A model generated the notes under the pieces. That model was given only the letters and a program-made list of their open reading frames with translations, had not been told where the DNA came from and searched no databases. From Oxalobacteraceae bacterium OTU3CINTB1 (GTDB taxonomy: Bacteria; Pseudomonadota; Gammaproteobacteria; Burkholderiales; Burkholderiaceae_D), in NCBI GenBank assembly GCA_024123955.1, contig CP099652.1, positions 1,550,001-1,614,000 of the forward strand: 64,000 bases of DNA. The letters run 5' to 3'. Position numbers and translations under genes: made by a program. Below are positions 9,246-17,287 of the stretch, piece after piece. Numbering within the stretch: the first letter of the stretch is position 1; each line of letters begins with the position of its first letter.

Positions 9246-10640
9246 CTAGGCCGGTGGCGACTGGTCGCGCCGGTCGCGTTCTTTTTTCTGCTGTTCGTTG
9301 ACCCGGCGCGCGCCGGCGCCGGCGAAGTAGTTGTTCCACGCCCAGTCGAGCGCGCGCCGGTCGACGCGCGCGGGCGTGCCCTCATAGCGGGCCAGGTCGC
9401 GCACCTGACGGATCAGGTCGCGCGGATAGCAGGCCAGCAGCGGGGTGTCTTCTTTCGCGTGGTGTTCGCTGAGCAGGTAGGCAAAGGCGTCGGCATCGAA
9501 CTCCATGCCGTATTGCGTGCACGCCTGTCTGAAAAGCAGCTCATATTCCGCCTGGGTTTGGGGCGGCACTTCGATCTTGTAGGCCAGCCGGCGCAGAAAG
9601 GCACCGTCGGATAATCGCTCTGGCAAGAAGTTCGAGGAGAATACCACGACCACATCAAAAGGCACCTGAAAAATGTGGCCTGTATGCAACGAAAGATAAT
9701 CGACGCCACGATCCATCGGCACGATCCAGCGGTTCATCAGCTCCAGCGGCGAGCAGCGCTGGCGCCCCAGGTCGTCGATGATGAAGATGCCGTTGTTGGC
9801 CTTGAGATGCGGCGGCGCCTGGTACAGGCGGGTGTTGGGGTCGAAGCGCAGGTCCAGCATTTCGAGCGTGAGCTCGCCGCCGGTGAGGGCGGCCGGACGC
9901 TGCACGCCGCGCACCCAGCGCGCGTCGAGCTGGCGCAGCAGCTCGCCGCCCTCGGCCGGCTCGGCGGGCTGTTCGCCGGCGGCCGCGCGGTGCTGGACCG
10001 GGTCGTAGAACGGCACCACCTCGCCATCGATCATGATGGCGTGGGGCACGGCGATGACGCCGTGCAGCAGGCTGCACAGGCGCTCGGCCAGGAACGTTTT
10101 GCCGCTGCCGGCCAGGCCGTAGATGAACATCGCGCGGCCCGAGTTCATCGCCGCGCCCATCTGGTCGAGCACGGCCTGGTTGGCGACTACGTCGTGAAAG
10201 CCGGCGCGCACATGCTCGCGCGTGACGTGCAGGTGGCGCACGCTTTGCGCGGCCACCTGGGCCACGTAGGCGGCCAGGGTGACCGGCGCCGGGCCGGCGT
10301 AGGCGTTTCGGTTGAGGCAGGCGACGGCGCGCTGGGCGCCCGCTTCGGTGAGGTTGTAGGTGAGGTCGGCGTCGGTGCCGCTGTGGCCGCTGCGCGTGAC
10401 CTCGACCAGTTTTTCGGTCTTCAGGAACGTCACCAGCGGCGTGATGGCGCTGATGCTCAGTTTCAAGTGGCTAGCCAGTTCGGGCAGCCGCACTTGTCCG
10501 CGCTGGAACAGGACCTTGGCCACCAGTTCGGTCAGGAACAGGAAAGGCAGTCCAGTTTCCTCGATGCTGCGTGGCGCGCGGGCGTTGGCCGGCGCGTCGC
10601 GCTCGGCTGTGGCGGCCATGAGGTCCGGCTCGGCGTGCAT
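9246..10640 (-). CDS. AAA ATPase with N-terminal winged-helix domain, embedded in Tad locus
   Basis: This 464-residue cytoplasmic protein has two parts. The first about 110 residues look like a winged helix (VLFQRGQVRLPELASHLKL, then ITPLVTFLKTEKLVEVTRSG and a wing). An AAA-type ATPase follows, with Walker A GLAGSGKT at residues 175-182, Walker B IFIIDDLG near 285 and a sensor-1-like VVVVFSSNF. It is not one of the standard Tad components. It lies between the prepilin peptidase and cpaB and has its own leader with a perfect palindrome. The start has AAGGA five bases upstream. It could be a regulator or remodeller of pilus expression; the function is unproven. Confidence 0.75.
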   Translation of the reverse strand: MHAEPDLMAATAERDAPANARAPRSIEETGLPFLFLTELVAKVLFQRGQVRLPELASHLKLSISAITPLVTFLKTEKLVEVTRSGHSGTDADLTYNLTEAGAQRAVACLNRNAYAGPAPVTLAAYVAQVAAQSVRHLHVTREHVRAGFHDVVANQAVLDQMGAAMNSGRAMFIYGLAGSGKTFLAERLCSLLHGVIAVPHAIMIDGEVVPFYDPVQHRAAAGEQPAEPAEGGELLRQLDARWVRGVQRPAALTGGELTLEMLDLRFDPNTRLYQAPPHLKANNGIFIIDDLGRQRCSPLELMNRWIVPMDRGVDYLSLHTGHIFQVPFDVVVVFSSNFLPERLSDGAFLRRLAYKIEVPPQTQAEYELLFRQACTQYGMEFDADAFAYLLSEHHAKEDTPLLACYPRDLIRQVRDLARYEGTPARVDRRALDWAWNNYFAGAGARRVNEQQKKERDRRDQSPPA

Positions 10641-10684
10641 GAAATCCTTGAAGTGATACGGATATGAAGATTGTCGGCAGATAA

Positions 10685-10698
10685 TTGACCTAGGTCAA
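10685..10698 (-). promoter_or_regulatory. Perfect palindrome TTGACCTAGGTCAA overlapping a -35 element
   Basis: The 14-bp palindrome has the form TTGAC-N4-GTCAA, the layout of FNR/DNR-family sites. Read on the minus strand it also supplies a -35 (TTGACC), followed after 17 bp by GACAAT as a fair -10, about 45 bp before the ATG of the AAA ATPase gene. Seen directly: symmetry and spacing. Inferred: binding by an FNR-type regulator, acting either as activator or as repressor over the -35. Confidence 0.5.
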
Positions 10699-10747
10699 CA
10701 TCATGCGTTGTTCATGTGTCTCTCGTGGCGAAAAAAAGACACACTTC

Positions 10748-11323
10748 TCAGGAAAACAACGCTTGCCCGTTCACAGCGCCCCACGCCAGGTAGGGCAGGG
10801 TGCCGGCGGCGATGGCAATCGCGTACGGCAGGCGGCCGCTGGCCTCGGCCGGCGCCTCGATCTTGAGTTGCTCGCCGCCGAGTCGGCGCATGAACGCGTA
10901 CACGCCCATTTGATAGGTGTTGCGCATCATGGCGCGCAAGCGCCCGTTCCAGGCCGCCACCGCCAGCGCTAGCACGCCCCCGGCCAGCAGGGTCAGCAGC
11001 ACGATGACAACGCTCGGCCATGGGCCGGCAAAGGCTCCCACCATCGCCATCAGCTTGACGTCGCCGGCGCCGAGCGCGCGCATGGCGTACATCGGCAGCA
11101 GCAGCGCCAGTCCCGTCGCCAGCCCGGCCAGCGACCAGGCGAAGCCGATGCCGCCCTGCGGCGCGGCGAACAGCCCGGCGCCGTCCGGGTACAGGCAGTT
11201 GAGCGCGATACCCAGCACGGCGCCGCCGAACACCAGCGTGTTGGGGATGCGGCGCGCGCGCAGGTCGTTCCACACGGCCAGCGCCAGCAGGAGGGAGAGC
11301 AGGATCAGGGGCAGCTTGTTCAT
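10748..11323 (-). CDS. cpaA: Prepilin peptidase CpaA/TadV
   Basis: This is a short (191 aa) A24-family aspartic prepilin peptidase that cleaves Flp pilins and TadE/F pseudopilins in the inner membrane. The first catalytic Asp lies in AVWNDLRARRIPN and the second in the GxGD motif (RALGAGDVKLMAMVGAF). Hydrophobic segments alternate throughout. The methyltransferase domain of PilD-type enzymes is absent, normal for CpaA. I placed the start at MNKLPLILLSLLL, which begins the first membrane helix, rather than at an upstream extension. Confidence 0.93.
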   Translation of the reverse strand: MNKLPLILLSLLLALAVWNDLRARRIPNTLVFGGAVLGIALNCLYPDGAGLFAAPQGGIGFAWSLAGLATGLALLLPMYAMRALGAGDVKLMAMVGAFAGPWPSVVIVLLTLLAGGVLALAVAAWNGRLRAMMRNTYQMGVYAFMRRLGGEQLKIEAPAEASGRLPYAIAIAAGTLPYLAWGAVNGQALFS

Positions 11324-11384
11324 GACGCTTTCAACCGGAAAAGGGCAGGTGCTGCGATAGTAGCGCGGTGTGTTGGCTCCGGGC

Positions 11385-11411
11385 AAAAAAAAGACCGGCG
11401 CGGGGCCGGTC
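11385..11411 (-). terminator. Rho-independent terminator after the Flp pilin gene
   Basis: On the minus strand, a 7-bp GC stem (GACCGGC/GCCGGTC, 5-nt loop) is followed by eight T residues. It lies 26 bases after the pilin stop codon. It would let the abundant pilin message end before cpaA, giving high pilin and low peptidase levels. Confidence 0.85.
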
Positions 11412-11436
11412 CGTTGTTGCTTGTGCTTGCGACGAT

Positions 11437-11613
11437 TTATGGCACTGCGGTGCCGCCCAGTGCGGTGATCACGGCGTTGAACTTGGTTTTCAGCGCAGGG
11501 CCCATGGCGGTGGCGGCGGCGCCGGCGACGACGGCGATGCCGGCGGCGATCAGAGCGTATTCGATGGCGGTGACACCGGCTTCGTCATTGATGAAATTTT
11601 TGATGGCGTTCAT
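11437..11613 (-). CDS. flp: Flp-type (IVb) major pilin
   Basis: This 58-residue prepilin starts MNAIKNFINDEAGVTAIEYA. Cleavage is expected after Gly13, leaving VTAIEYALIAAGIAVVAGA, the Flp motif with Glu at +5 and the adjacent Tyr. A hydrophobic helix and a short polar C-terminus complete the protein. AAGGAA precedes the ATG. It is followed by a strong terminator and then cpaA. Length and motif are typical for the Tad pilus subunit. Confidence 0.95.
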   Translation of the reverse strand: MNAIKNFINDEAGVTAIEYALIAAGIAVVAGAAATAMGPALKTKFNAVITALGGTAVP

Positions 11614-11680
11614 GGTCGTTCCTTCGATGTATGTATGTGAGATTGCGAAATGGTATTACGGCATTCCACTAAAACGGGGG

Positions 11681-11830
11681 TCAGGTTTTAGGTCCTAAGA
11701 CTGCTAGCAGCGTAATGATGACCACCACTGCAACGAGCGCGCCGATCAATGCATATTCGATCAGGCTGGCGCCGCCGGCGTCGCCGATGAACCGGCCGAT
11801 GTCGCGTCCCCTGCCTTTTGATCCTTGCAT
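11681..11830 (-). CDS. Second, shorter Flp-type pilin
   Basis: This 49-residue prepilin has a longer basic leader (MQGSKGRGRDIGRFIGDAGG) and probable cleavage after Gly20, leaving ASLIEYALIGALVAVVVIIT. The IEYAL core and Glu+5 are intact, but the mature chain ends only a few residues after the hydrophobic helix (LGPKT). It could be a minor pilin, a tip subunit or an alternative major subunit. CAGGAG lies upstream of the chosen ATG. It is the first pilin gene downstream of the regulatory stretch at 11.94-12.00 kb. Confidence 0.85.
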   Translation of the reverse strand: MQGSKGRGRDIGRFIGDAGGASLIEYALIGALVAVVVIITLLAVLGPKT

Positions 11831-11937
11831 CCCGCACTCCTGTTGGTCGTTCCTGGCTGATTTCCTCTCAGCTGTTTCAAGTTCGCTGCTGATGTAATGA
11901 ATTCTACGGAAGCCCATCTTGATCCACATCAGACGGA

Positions 11938-12001
11938 TGTCACTTTGTCGGGGGAGGATTGTCACGATGTGCGCCGGCCGCGCCGTGACAAATGTCACGG
12001 C
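11938..12001 (-). promoter_or_regulatory. Cluster of TGTCAC half-sites upstream of the pilin genes
   Basis: A 20-bp inverted repeat, GCCGTGACA-AA-TGTCACGGC (11982-12001), has 9-bp arms. Two further TGTCAC copies lie at 11938 and 11960 in the same orientation as the copy at 11993. The steps between copies are 22 and 33 bp, whole helical turns. The cluster lies between the LuxR-type response regulator gene and the pilin genes, so a regulator binding array is likely. Which protein binds is not known. Confidence 0.5.
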
Positions 12002-12038
12002 GGCGGCTGTTGGCGCGGTGTTGCGGGGAGGAGGGCGC

Positions 12039-12713
12039 CTAGGAGGCGTTCAAGCCGTGCCGGGTGGCGTAGACGTACAGTTCCAGGCGGTTGGCCACGC
12101 CGAGCTTTTGGTAGATCGTGGTCAGGTTGTTGCGCAGGGTCGGCTCGGCGATGAACAGCCTGGCGGCCAGCTCCTTGTTGGGCGCGCCGTTGCTGTCGGC
12201 GACGACGGCGACGATCTTGCGCTCCTTGGGCGTGAGCGTGGCGATGCGCGGGGCCTCGGGATCGGCCGGCGCCGCCGTGACCATCTTGTTGAGCAGCGCG
12301 TGGGTCAGCGCCGGGTCCAGGCACAGCTCGCCCCGATGGACTTGCCGGATCGCCGCCAGCACCACCTCGGCCGGCGCCTCCTTGCCGACCACGCCGCGCG
12401 CCCCCAGGCGCACCGCCTCGCCCAGCAGGGCCTGGTCGCGGTTGCCGCTGAGGATCAGCACGCGCGCGCCGCTGTCGGCCAGCAGCGCCGGCAGGATTTC
12501 TATCGAACTGCGGCCCTCGAGGTCGAGGTCGAGCACGATCAGGTCCGGGCGCAGGCGGCGCGCCTCCAGCAGCGCGCTGTCGTTGTTGTGGGCGGTGCCG
12601 ACCAGTTGCAGTTCGGCGCCGGCGCTCTCGACCAGTTTTTCGAGGCCCCACAGCATGGTTTTGTGGTCGTCCACCAACAGCAGGCGGATCGGGGTGGCGG
12701 TGGCAGTGCTCAT
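12039..12713 (-). CDS. LuxR/NarL-family response regulator
   Basis: This 224-residue protein has a receiver domain (RLLLVDDHKTMLWG, phospho-acceptor Asp about residue 62 in LIVLDLDLEGR, Lys in VVGKEA). A NarL-type helix-turn-helix occupies about residues 155-220 (LTPKERKIVAVVADSNGAPN, ARLFIAEPTLRNNLTTIYQK). It follows the histidine kinase by 14 bases in the same direction, forming a two-component pair. Given its place between the pilin and TadE operons it probably controls Tad expression. Confidence 0.9.
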   Translation of the reverse strand: MSTATATPIRLLLVDDHKTMLWGLEKLVESAGAELQLVGTAHNNDSALLEARRLRPDLIVLDLDLEGRSSIEILPALLADSGARVLILSGNRDQALLGEAVRLGARGVVGKEAPAEVVLAAIRQVHRGELCLDPALTHALLNKMVTAAPADPEAPRIATLTPKERKIVAVVADSNGAPNKELAARLFIAEPTLRNNLTTIYQKLGVANRLELYVYATRHGLNAS

Positions 12714-12727
12714 GAGGTAGTTCCAGG

Positions 12728-14401
12728 TTAGACCGGAATGGCAACGCTGACCACCGTGGCGCCGCGCGCCAGGTGTTCGATCGCTATCGTACCGCCCAGC
12801 GCGGCGGTGCGCTCGGCGATCGAACCGGGCAGGAATGGGGCCGCTGGCGGTTCCGGACTGTCGTTTTCGATGCGGATCAGCAGCTGGCCGTCGACATTGC
12901 TCAGGTCGACCAGCCCGCCGCGCGCCCGCGTGTGCTTACGGATATTGCTCATGCCTTCATTCACGATCTGGAACACCTCGGCGGCCAGGCGGTCGCTCAC
13001 GCTCAGGTCGTCCGCCGCCCGCACCTCGATGGTGATGCCGTAGAAGGCGCGTACCTGTCCGGCCTGGCGGCGCAGCGCCACCAGCAGTTCGGCCTCCTGG
13101 CGCGCCGCGCCCTGGCGCACGGTTTTGGCGAAGGCGCGCATGTCGGCGATGACCTGGCCGGTCATGTCGAGCAAGCGGTCCAGTTCGGCGGCGGCCGCGT
13201 GCTCGGCCGCCAGGCTCTGGCGCACCGCACTGATGCCGTGGCGCAGGCCGATGTAGGGCTGGATGGTGCTGTCGTGCAGGTCGCGGGCGATCTTTTGCCG
13301 TTCGCGGAAGGCGGCGTCGGACGCCAGGCGGTCGAGCAGCATGATGTTTTCGATGACCGGGAACACCTGCGCCGCCAGCTGCTGCAGGAACACGGCGTCG
13401 CCACGGTTGAGGCGCTGCTGGTCCGACACCAGATAGATGCGGCCCTCGCCCTTGCGCAGCGGCAGCGGCGCGCTGACGAACGAGGCTGCGTCGAGCAGGT
13501 CGGCCAGCGGCTCGACTTCGTCCGCCCCGAGCCGCTGCCAGGCTGGCGCGCCGCTGCCGCGCTGCCCCGCCTCGAGCGTGCGCGGCAGGCGCGGGTGTAG
13601 CGCCCGCGCGTAGTGCACCAGCATGTCGGCGCCGAACGCGAGCAGCGGTGCGGCGGCCGCCTCGCCGAGCATCGACCGGGTGCCCTGGCGCGCCTGTCCG
13701 CGCGCGCTGGTCGAATGCAGGCGCCACAGCTCGTCCGGCCCGTCGCGCATCAACAGCAGGCACTGGCTGGCATGGTGGAAGTCGCGCGTCTGGTGCAGGA
13801 TCGAGGCGATGGTCTGGTCGACGCCGAAGCGCGGATTGGACAGCTGGCTGACCTCGCGCAGCAGGGCCAGGCGGCGCCGCTGGATCAGGCCGAGTCCGCC
13901 CCAGTAGGCGATCATGTAGCCGAGCGCGAGCACGAAGGTGGTGCGCAACCACAGCTGGCCCTGGTTGGTGCTGTTGTTGGCCAGCCACGTCGCCACCGTC
14001 AGCGCCGCCGCCGCCGCCAGCGTGATGCGCGCGCCCTCGTCGAAACCCCACTGGAACGACGAGGTCAGGATCACGAAAAAGAAGAAGGGGTAGAAATAGC
14101 TGCTGCCGCCGCCGGTGCAGTAGATCATCAGGCAATACCAGCCGAGGTCGAGCCAGTAGACGACCTTGCCGTGCCAGAACGGATTGCCGTGGTAGCGCAC
14201 GGCCACCAGCAAGGTGGCGCTGTGCAGCAGGTAGCCGACGAAGATCAGCCAGGTGAGCGCGCCCTGGCGCTCGTAGGCACCCATGTCGTCGGGCGCGATG
14301 AACAAGGTCAGCAGCGCCGAGACGGCCAGCACCAGACGCATGATGAAAATCATCGAGGCGCCGGCGACGTCGTTGTTGCGCGGTTGTGCTGCTATTTGCA
14401 T
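12728..14401 (-). CDS. Membrane sensor histidine kinase (HisKA_3 family)
   Basis: This 557-residue kinase partners the response regulator. The N-terminal about 190 residues contain roughly six hydrophobic segments (IMRLVLAVSALLTLFIA; YFYPFFFFVILTSSFQWG). A GAF-like region comes next (HQTRDFHHASQCLLLMRDG to VFPVIENIMLLDRL), then HisKA_3 with the phospho-His in RQKIARDLHDSTIQPYIGLR. The C-terminal ATPase has NEGMSNIRKHTRA and a variant G-box. I used ATG at 14401; a TTG eight codons upstream is possible. The N-terminal hydrophobic domain is probably the sensor. Confidence 0.88.
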   Translation of the reverse strand: MQIAAQPRNNDVAGASMIFIMRLVLAVSALLTLFIAPDDMGAYERQGALTWLIFVGYLLHSATLLVAVRYHGNPFWHGKVVYWLDLGWYCLMIYCTGGGSSYFYPFFFFVILTSSFQWGFDEGARITLAAAAALTVATWLANNSTNQGQLWLRTTFVLALGYMIAYWGGLGLIQRRRLALLREVSQLSNPRFGVDQTIASILHQTRDFHHASQCLLLMRDGPDELWRLHSTSARGQARQGTRSMLGEAAAAPLLAFGADMLVHYARALHPRLPRTLEAGQRGSGAPAWQRLGADEVEPLADLLDAASFVSAPLPLRKGEGRIYLVSDQQRLNRGDAVFLQQLAAQVFPVIENIMLLDRLASDAAFRERQKIARDLHDSTIQPYIGLRHGISAVRQSLAAEHAAAAELDRLLDMTGQVIADMRAFAKTVRQGAARQEAELLVALRRQAGQVRAFYGITIEVRAADDLSVSDRLAAEVFQIVNEGMSNIRKHTRARGGLVDLSNVDGQLLIRIENDSPEPPAAPFLPGSIAERTAALGGTIAIEHLARGATVVSVAIPV

Positions 14402-14425
14402 GAAAGTTGTGGCTAAGCTGTCCAA

Positions 14426-14780
14426 TGTGTGGCTCTCTAACGGCCCATGGAGCTTATACGGTTGCCCGGGAGCATTGGTTTCACTATAGTGAACATATAT
14501 TAAATGATCGTCAAAATAGTTGCGCTAGCGACACGTCGGAGTCTACGCACAGAAGCATGTCCTGTCTAGCCGGATCTAGCACAGTGCGCGGGGATGATGT
14601 TGAGGAAAAACATTAAATGTCTACGCGAAACAAAATAAGCGCGCTACAATGCCTGTACCGCCACCCCGATCCAGTGGCGCCGGCGCCGGTATGCAAGCCA
14701 CCGGAATCGCCTCCACCACAGTGCCGCGCCGCATGCGCTCTTGCCTGTCCCCCTGCTGTCCGCCTCACGGAAGCCTTGTT
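14426..14780. other. Divergent regulatory region between kinase and tadE genes
   Basis: About 355 bases without a convincing gene. The part next to the kinase (14470-14640) is A+T-rich compared with the surroundings and should hold promoters for both directions. A perfect palindrome lies at 14480-14493. The part next to tadE is G+C-rich, forming a leader of about 140 bases. An in-frame upstream extension of tadE exists but has no pilin-like features. Confidence 0.5.
14480..14493. promoter_or_regulatory. Perfect palindrome TTCACTATAGTGAA
   Basis: This 14-bp perfect palindrome stands in the A+T-rich divergent region, 79 bases upstream of the kinase start and about 290 upstream of tadE. Its symmetry and place suggest an operator for a dimeric regulator. 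It differs from the TGTCAC sites at 11.94-12.00 kb, although both contain a TCAC/GTGA half-site core. Confidence 0.4.
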
Positions 14781-15260
14781 ATGAATGTATCCAGATACCC
14801 GCGCGCCCGCCAGAAGGGCTCGGCAGCGGTCGAAATGGCGTTTATCGCGCCGGTGTTGTTTTTGCTGCTCATGGCCGTGTTCGAGTTCTCGATCATCTTC
14901 TTCACGACGCTGACGATGCAGTACGCCGTGCGCGAGGGCTCGCGCTACGCCATCACCGGCCAGAGCGACCGCGATCCCGCCGCCAGCAACCGCCAGCGCT
15001 ACCTGGCCATCATCCAGTCGATCAAGGACAACTCGGTGGGGATGTACGATTCGGTCAACCCCGTCATCACGGTCAACAACACCACCTACGCCACCGCCAA
15101 CGCCTATTCGGCGACGATGTTCGGCGGCCCGGACGACGTGGTCGTCATCCGCCTCGATTGCAGCTGGAAGATTGTCACGCCGATCATCGGCGCGATGTTC
15201 CAGGGCGGGGTGTTGCATTTTTCCGTGGCGACGACGATGCGCAACGAGACCTACCAATGA
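14781..15260 (+). CDS. tadE: Tad pseudopilin TadE
   Basis: This 159-residue pseudopilin starts MNVSRYPRARQKGSAAVEMA. A prepilin-type cleavage after Gly would leave SAAVEMAFIAPVLFLLLMAV, with Glu at +5. Then come MQYAVREGSRYAITG and a Cys-containing C-terminal domain. TadE/TadF pseudopilins are processed by TadV and needed for pilus assembly. The start was placed at the short basic leader. Its stop overlaps the ATG of the next gene (ATGA). Confidence 0.9.
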   Translation: MNVSRYPRARQKGSAAVEMAFIAPVLFLLLMAVFEFSIIFFTTLTMQYAVREGSRYAITGQSDRDPAASNRQRYLAIIQSIKDNSVGMYDSVNPVITVNNTTYATANAYSATMFGGPDDVVVIRLDCSWKIVTPIIGAMFQGGVLHFSVATTMRNETYQ

Positions 15261-15904
15261 GGCGCGGTATGCCATCCCATATGCCACCGCGCATGCCGCG
15301 CCGCCGCGCCGGCGGCCTGGCCGCCGTCGAGTTCGCGCTGTGGCTGCCGCTGCTGCTGCTGCTGATCGTCGCGCTGGTCGACATCGCCCGCGGCGTGCAG
15401 GCCAATATGATCCTGATTAACCTGAGCAGGGAGGGCGCCAACCTGGCCTCGCGCGGCAAGCTGCAATTGTCGGAGAACGCGCAGGTCATCATCGGCCAGG
15501 TCGCCGCCTCGGGCTCGCCGCTGGAGATGAACGAGCGCGGCATGATTTACGTGACCCGCATCATGGGGCTGGCCAGCGGCAGCACCACGCGCAGCATCGT
15601 GCTCGAGCAGTACCGCTGGGACGACTCGGTCAACAACCGCGGCTTCCGCGTCAGCGGCTATGCGCCCACCAGCAAGATCTGGACGTGCGGCAGCTGGGCC
15701 GGCGCCGTGGCCGGCACCTGCGTGGTGCCGACCGGCGCCAACGCGCCGGCGGTGTCGCTGATGAGCGGCGCGCTGGCCGACGGCGAAGTGATCTACGTGG
15801 TCGAGACGTTCTACAAATTCAACATGGTGTTCGCGCCATTTTCCCTCGGTTCGGTGTCGACTTCGACCATCGGCCCCGATCTTTACTCGATGACGGTGTT
15901 CTGA
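15257..15904 (+). CDS. tadF: Second TadE/TadF-like pseudopilin
   Basis: This 215-residue protein has a basic leader, the processing region RRAGGLAAVEFALWLPLLLL (Gly, then Glu at +5 or +6) and a hydrophobic helix. The TadE-like segment IARGVQANMILINLSREGAN is followed by a longer extracytoplasmic domain with two Cys in SKIWTCGSWAG and GTCVVP. It is translationally coupled to tadE (ATGA) and to the next gene. TadE and TadF are hard to tell apart from sequence alone, so the symbol is tentative. Confidence 0.82.
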   Translation: MRRGMPSHMPPRMPRRRAGGLAAVEFALWLPLLLLLIVALVDIARGVQANMILINLSREGANLASRGKLQLSENAQVIIGQVAASGSPLEMNERGMIYVTRIMGLASGSTTRSIVLEQYRWDDSVNNRGFRVSGYAPTSKIWTCGSWAGAVAGTCVVPTGANAPAVSLMSGALADGEVIYVVETFYKFNMVFAPFSLGSVSTSTIGPDLYSMTVF

Positions 15905-17286
15905 TGAGACGCTTTTCCAAACCCCAACAACGCGGCATGGTGACGGTGCTGCTGGCGATCTGCGTGACGGTGCTGATCGCGGCCGTCGGACTGGTCCTCA
16001 GCGCCGGCCTGAGCTACATGATCAAGTCCAAGCTTAACGCGGCCACCGACGCGGCCAGCTTGGCCGCCGCGCGCGCCACCAGCATCGGCGGCGACCAGGC
16101 CACGCAGACGGCTAACGCCCGGGCGGCGGCGACGCGGTTTTTCAACGCCAACTTCCCGGCCAACTATTTGTTGTCCACAGCGACGCTCAACGAGACCCAG
16201 GTGAGCTTCAACGGCGGCGAGGTGACGGTCAACGTCAGCGCATCGGCCACCATGCCGAGCGTGTTGATGGGCGGTGTCGTGTCCGGGCCGCTGTCGCCCA
16301 GTGTGCTGACCGAGACCAAGCGCAAGGATCTCGATATGGTCATTGCGCTTGACACCTCCGGTTCGCTCAGCGGCCAGGCGGCCACCGTGCGCAGCTCGGC
16401 CATCACCTTCCTGAAACAATTCAATACCAAGCTCGACCGGGTAGGGTTGCTGCACTTTTCCTACGGCGCGGTGGTGGATGATCCGATTCAGAAAATTGCC
16501 GGCCTACGCGGTTTCGATCGGGCCAGCATGACCACTCACATCCAGGCCTATTCGTTCAACGGCTCGACCGCCTCGCCAGAGGGCATGTATTGGGCGCGTG
16601 AGCAGATCAACAGCGTGCCGACGACTAACCTGAACCGCTCCAACCTGCGCGTGATCGTGTTCTTCTCGGACGGCGCGCCCAATTCCTTCGGCAGCTATCT
16701 GACGTGGAATAACGGTGTCAACTGCAAAACACCCGGCACGGTGACCACCGATGACGACGGTAGCGGCGAGCCTGGCGGCTTGTACAAACTCGACCAGCAA
16801 TCCGACGACGTTGGCGGCGGCTGCACCCCGGAGACGGAGAACAACCCCACCTATCTGAAGAACCGCGCCTCCGCGCTGCCGGCTTTCTACAACGCGCACG
16901 TTCCGTATGACAGGTACATCGACCCGACGACGAAATACGAGTACCCGATCGTGACCAATTCGCCGCGCGTGGTGACCAAGGACATCACCTATCGCAACGT
17001 CAACCGCGCCGCGCGCAATCTGGTCGAGGCGATGGCTGCCAAGTCGCGCGACGAGGGCATTTACGTCTTCACGCTGGGGTTGGGGTCGGCGCTCAAGGTC
17101 GGCAGCGGCGCCGACGGCGAGAAAGGCGAGGACACGCTCAAGTGCATGGCCAACTCCACCGATGCGCCGAGCCGCTGCTTCAACGCTTCCAAGCCTATCG
17201 GCGTCTATTGTTACGCCGCCACCCAGGCCGACCTGACGCCTTGCTTCTCCAAGCTGGCCAGCGATATTCTCAAAATTACGAAGTAG
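15904..17286 (+). CDS. tadG: TadG-like pilus protein with von Willebrand A domain
   Basis: This 460-residue protein has an N-terminal membrane helix (MVTVLLAICVTVLIAAVGLV) and the TadG N-terminal pattern SAGLSYMIKSKLNAATDAAS. A vWA domain starts about residue 140; its MIDAS motif is ALDTSGSLSG, with downstream Thr/Asp positions (VIVFFSDGAPNS). Cys residues near the end suggest disulfides outside the cytoplasm. It is coupled to the preceding gene by TGATG. It probably forms an accessory or tip component of the pilus. Its stop is one base from the convergent esterase gene. Confidence 0.88.
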   Translation: MRRFSKPQQRGMVTVLLAICVTVLIAAVGLVLSAGLSYMIKSKLNAATDAASLAAARATSIGGDQATQTANARAAATRFFNANFPANYLLSTATLNETQVSFNGGEVTVNVSASATMPSVLMGGVVSGPLSPSVLTETKRKDLDMVIALDTSGSLSGQAATVRSSAITFLKQFNTKLDRVGLLHFSYGAVVDDPIQKIAGLRGFDRASMTTHIQAYSFNGSTASPEGMYWAREQINSVPTTNLNRSNLRVIVFFSDGAPNSFGSYLTWNNGVNCKTPGTVTTDDDGSGEPGGLYKLDQQSDDVGGGCTPETENNPTYLKNRASALPAFYNAHVPYDRYIDPTTKYEYPIVTNSPRVVTKDITYRNVNRAARNLVEAMAAKSRDEGIYVFTLGLGSALKVGSGADGEKGEDTLKCMANSTDAPSRCFNASKPIGVYCYAATQADLTPCFSKLASDILKITK

Positions 17287-17287
17287 A

